Below, piece after piece: positions 61,073-64,000 of a stretch of 64,000 nucleotides of DNA. The DNA comes from Dickeya oryzae. GTDB taxonomy: Bacteria > Pseudomonadota > Gammaproteobacteria > Enterobacterales > Enterobacteriaceae. Within the stretch, counting starts at the first letter, position 1; every line of letters begins with the position of its first letter. The notes beneath the pieces were generated by a model, which ran no database searches, was not told where the DNA came from, and saw only the letters and a program-made list of their open reading frames with translations. The position numbers and the translations under genes were made by a program. The stretch lies in NCBI RefSeq assembly GCF_009372235.1, contig NZ_ML762925.1, positions 54,638-118,637 on the forward strand. Reading direction: 5' to 3'.

Positions 61073-63673
61073 TCAAACAGCTTGTACCGGAATACGCTTT
61101 CCTGCCGCCGGGTCTGCCGGTGCAGCAAAGTTCAAATAGCGGTAAATATCCGACGCAGACTGGGGCAGAACCGCCACCTGCTGCAAATACTCCGCCGCCG
61201 TAGGCAACCGACCCAGTATCGCCGCTACCGTACTCAGCTCAGCCGATGCCAGATAAACGCTGGCGTCTGTCCCCAGACGATGCGGGAAATTACGCGTCGA
61301 GGTGGAAACCACATGGCTACCGGCTTTCACGCGGGCCTGATTCCCCATACATAGCGAACATCCAGCCGGTTCAATACGTACGCCTGATTTAATGAACTGG
61401 CTAAAATAGCCCTCATCGCTGAGTTGGTGGGCATCCATGCGTGTGGGCGGCGCCAGCCAAAGCCGGGCGGCGATATCCCCTTGATGTTGCGACATCAGTT
61501 TACCTGCCGCACGGAAATGTCCAATATTGGTCATGCATGAACCGATGAACACTTCATCAATGCGGTTTCCTGCCACGTCGGAGAGGGTTTTCACATCATC
61601 CGGGTCATTGGGAACGCACAGAATCGGCTCGTTGATGGTTGCCAGATCGATCTCAATGACTGCGGCATATTCAGCGTCGGCGTCGGCTTCCAGCAACTGA
61701 GGGTCATCCAGCCACTGTTCCATGCGCTCAACGCGCCGTGCCAGCGTCTGTGCATCCTGATATCCCTCTTCTATCATGGTGCGCAGCAACGCCACATTCG
61801 AGCGCAAATAGGTTTCCACTTCCGTCTGTTCGAGCTTGATGGTACAGGCCGCCGCCGAGCGCTCAGCCGAAGCATCCGCCAGTTCAAATGCCTGCTCGAC
61901 GCTCAATCCGGCCAGACCTTCAATTTCCAGAATACGGCCAGAGAAGATGTTCTTCTTACCCTGCTTGGCCACAGTCAACAACCCTTGCTGGATAGCAAAG
62001 TAAGGGATGGCATGGACCAGGTCACGCAGCGTAATGCCCGGCTGCATCTGTCCTTTAAAGCGCACCAGTACCGACTCTGGCATATCCAGCGGCATGATGC
62101 CGGTTGCCGCCGCGAACGCCACCAGCCCTGAACCGCCGGGGAAAGACAAACCAATCGGGAAGCGGGTGTGGGAATCAGCACCGGTACCGACGGTATCGGG
62201 CACCAGCATTCGGTTGAGCCAGGAGTGAATGATGCCATCACCCGGACGCAACGATACCCCATTACGCTGGGTGATAAAATCCGGCAGGGTCTTATGCAGA
62301 TTGACGTCAACCGGTTTCGGGTAAGCCGACGTGTGGCAGAACGACTGCATCACCAGATCGGCAGAGAATTGCAGACAGGCCAAATCTTTCAGCTCATCAC
62401 GTGTCATGCCGCCAGTGGTATCCTGCGAGCCCACCGTGGTCATGCGCGGCTCGCAATACTGCCCCGGACGAACACCGGCAACGCCACACGCCTTACCCAC
62501 GATTTTCTGCGCCAGCGTATAGCCGCGTGATGACTCGGCAGGTGCCTGAGGCAGACGGAATGCCGTGCTTGCAGCCAGCCCCAGCGACTGACGGGCACGT
62601 GCAGTCAGGCTGCGGCCAACGATCAGCGCAATACGTCCGCCCGCGTGCACTTCATCCAGCAGCACGTCGGTTTTCAGGCTAAAGCGGGTGATCAGGGTAT
62701 TGTCGTCATGGCGACGCACTTCACCCTGATAGGGATACACATCGATCACATCACCCGTCGACAGCGCGGTCACATCCATCTCGATTGGCAGCGCACCGGA
62801 GTCTTCCAGTGTGTTAAAGAAAATCGGCGCGATTTTCCCGGCCAGCACCACCCCACCGGCACGTTTATTCGGTACGAACGGAATATCCTGCCCGATATGC
62901 CACAGAATCGAGTTAGTGGCAGATTTACGTGACGAACCGGTGCCTACCACATCACCGACATACACCAGCGGATGCCCCTGCGCTTTCAGGGCTTGCATCT
63001 GCGCCACCGGGCCGATAGACCCCGGCTTATCCGGCGTGACACCATCACGAGGCACGCTCAGCATGCACAGCGCATGCAGCGGGATATCCGGGCGTGACCA
63101 AGCCTCCGGTGCCGGAGACAAGTCATCGGTGTTGGTTTCACCCGCCACTTTGAATACCGTCAGCGTGATTTTTTCCGCCAGTGCCGGACGAGCGCTAAAC
63201 CATTCGGCCTCGGCCCAGGACTGTAATACCCGCCGTGCAGCGGCATTCCCCTGCCCGGCTTTCTTTTCAATCTCACCAAAATAATCAAATATCAGCAGCG
63301 TATGGCTGAGCGCCTTTACCGCTTCTTCGGCTAACACATTATTATCGAGCGCATCAATTAATGGCTGAATATTATAGCCACCCTGCATCGTCGCCAATAA
63401 ACGCACAGCGGCAATCGGAGAAATTGCCGCAAGAGTTAGCTCACCACGTACTATTTTCCCCAGAAAGTCGGCTTTCACTTGTGCCGCATCATCAACGCCG
63501 GGGGAAATATGGTATGTCAGCAGGTCAAGCCACGCTGGAATATCGCCAGATGACTGATTTTCGCTGGCAGATAATTGATCAACCAGATCTGTCGCCTGCT
63601 GTGCAGTTAACGGCTTGGGCGGAATACCCATTTCACGTCGCTCTGCAATATGGGCATTATACTGTTCTAACAT
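61073..63673 (-). CDS. acnB: aconitate hydratase B (also 2-methylisocitrate dehydratase family)
   Basis: An 866-residue aconitase B: N-terminal HEAT-like domain, swivelling domain, then the catalytic core with [4Fe-4S] ligands in GSCMTN and CSLCMGN. Full length; interconverts citrate and isocitrate. Start 63673 has GAGG 8 bases upstream. It is not next to lpd/aceEF where the usual enterobacterial acnB lies, but after a citX-like gene, so it may be a second copy tied to citrate use. Confidence 0.94.
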   Translation of the reverse strand: MLEQYNAHIAERREMGIPPKPLTAQQATDLVDQLSASENQSSGDIPAWLDLLTYHISPGVDDAAQVKADFLGKIVRGELTLAAISPIAAVRLLATMQGGYNIQPLIDALDNNVLAEEAVKALSHTLLIFDYFGEIEKKAGQGNAAARRVLQSWAEAEWFSARPALAEKITLTVFKVAGETNTDDLSPAPEAWSRPDIPLHALCMLSVPRDGVTPDKPGSIGPVAQMQALKAQGHPLVYVGDVVGTGSSRKSATNSILWHIGQDIPFVPNKRAGGVVLAGKIAPIFFNTLEDSGALPIEMDVTALSTGDVIDVYPYQGEVRRHDDNTLITRFSLKTDVLLDEVHAGGRIALIVGRSLTARARQSLGLAASTAFRLPQAPAESSRGYTLAQKIVGKACGVAGVRPGQYCEPRMTTVGSQDTTGGMTRDELKDLACLQFSADLVMQSFCHTSAYPKPVDVNLHKTLPDFITQRNGVSLRPGDGIIHSWLNRMLVPDTVGTGADSHTRFPIGLSFPGGSGLVAFAAATGIMPLDMPESVLVRFKGQMQPGITLRDLVHAIPYFAIQQGLLTVAKQGKKNIFSGRILEIEGLAGLSVEQAFELADASAERSAAACTIKLEQTEVETYLRSNVALLRTMIEEGYQDAQTLARRVERMEQWLDDPQLLEADADAEYAAVIEIDLATINEPILCVPNDPDDVKTLSDVAGNRIDEVFIGSCMTNIGHFRAAGKLMSQHQGDIAARLWLAPPTRMDAHQLSDEGYFSQFIKSGVRIEPAGCSLCMGNQARVKAGSHVVSTSTRNFPHRLGTDASVYLASAELSTVAAILGRLPTAAEYLQQVAVLPQSASDIYRYLNFAAPADPAAGKRIPVQAV

Positions 63674-63738
63674 GACAACTCCTCTTACCATGCAATGGTA
63701 ATTAATGCGTAATTAACGCCAAAATAAAAACAGGTTTT

Positions 63739-63764
63739 ATACCCTAAATAATTCAAGTTGCAGG
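63739..63764. repeat. dispersed enterobacterial repeat motif
   Basis: ATACCCTAAATAATTCAAG followed by TTGCAGG is a short intergenic motif I recognise as common in Yersinia, Serratia, Pectobacterium and Dickeya genomes. Between acnB and citX. Confidence 0.5.
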
Positions 63765-63812
63765 ACAACACGCTCGCGTGAAGTATGACGGTTATAGATC
63801 AGAGGATTAAAA

Positions 63813-64000
63813 TCAGCGTGCGTCAAACCAGCCATGTAGCATGTCGTCGATACGCCCTACCACCGCCGTCAGCGTATGGCGCTGGCTACGGGAACAGTGA
63901 TGAGCCGGTTCATCACACAGCAGACACCGACGAGGCTCGTGCGCCAGCAACGTTCGACTCACCGACCCGTCCTTCGGGCAGAACACGTCAAAATCCCACA
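63813..64000 (-). CDS. citX: CitX-like holo-citrate lyase synthase, C-terminal part
   Basis: The last 61 codons of a gene that begins beyond the window. The Cys-rich end R-R-C-L-L-C-D-E-P-A-H-H-C-S-R-S is typical of CitX, which attaches the phosphoribosyl-dephospho-CoA group to citrate lyase ACP (CitD). This implies a citrate fermentation cluster to the right. The gene is 140 bp upstream of acnB on the same strand. Confidence 0.72.
   Translation of the reverse strand, partial: WDFDVFCPKDGSVSRTLLAHEPRRCLLCDEPAHHCSRSQRHTLTAVVGRIDDMLHGWFDAR

Noticed and set aside
1..64000. tRNA, rRNA, CRISPR arrays, insertion sequences other than the Mu-like phage
   Set aside because: No cloverleaf, repeat-spacer array or second transposase was found on reading both strands.

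Overview
The window looks like a chromosomal segment of a soft-rot enterobacterium (Pectobacteriaceae, probably Dickeya or a close relative). The host genes (cdh, the fdnGHI operon, acnB, a raffinose-type locus, the end of citX) have clear enterobacterial relatives, GC content is moderate to high, and a dispersed enterobacterial repeat lies near the right end. The genus assignment is inference. No rRNA, tRNA or CRISPR array was seen.

Left host region (1-18.87 kb). Genes read leftward from about 5.7 kb form a tightly coupled operon: substrate-binding protein, DapA/NanA-type aldolase, two nucleoside hydrolases and two Dpp/Opp-type permeases (the last cut by the window edge). A LysR gene of the OccR/NocR type is divergent from it. 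The combination suggests an uncharacterised uptake and breakdown route for an N-ribosylated or opine-like compound. Next come cdh, a small Lys-rich exported protein, a leftward operon of a 2-oxoglutarate/Fe(II)-type oxygenase with a MetQ-MetN-MetI-like transporter (MetN lacks its regulatory domain), a DUF2076 protein, a membrane-bound diguanylate cyclase, a frameshifted dsbG remnant, a GNAT/FAD-oxidoreductase pair and a papain-like peptidase.

Prophage (18,877-51,146, 32.27 kb). This is a complete-looking Mu-type transposable prophage with the BcepMu-like layout: an early block (Mor, GemA, Gam, MuB-like, MuA-like) read leftward, a divergent repressor, then lysis, head, tail and fibre genes read rightward. 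Both ends can be read directly: inverted TGATG ends, each carrying GATAA sites 23 bp apart, flanked by a 6-bp TAAAAA duplication. A strong sigma-70-type early promoter carries two repressor-like direct repeats. The four gaps between plus-strand late genes that are longer than 15 bp and hold no opposite-strand gene each contain a TTTAAWATCC-like box followed by a hairpin just before the next gene; two of the four sit where Mu has its Plys and PI late promoters. Other phage features are an in-frame scaffold gene nested in the protease gene, Rz1 nested in Rz, an antisense membrane-protein gene inside the tail operon, and an AT-rich cargo pair next to the repressor whose first product shares an 18-residue motif with the repressor tail.

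Right host region (51.15-64 kb). A raffinose-type unit (LacY-family symporter, GH36 alpha-galactosidase, LacI regulator, two perfect operators 21 bp apart) is followed by fdnIHG, where FdnG has cysteine at residue 196 in place of selenocysteine and FNR- and NarL-like sites lie upstream. An acnB gene with a clear terminator and the 3' end of citX close the window.
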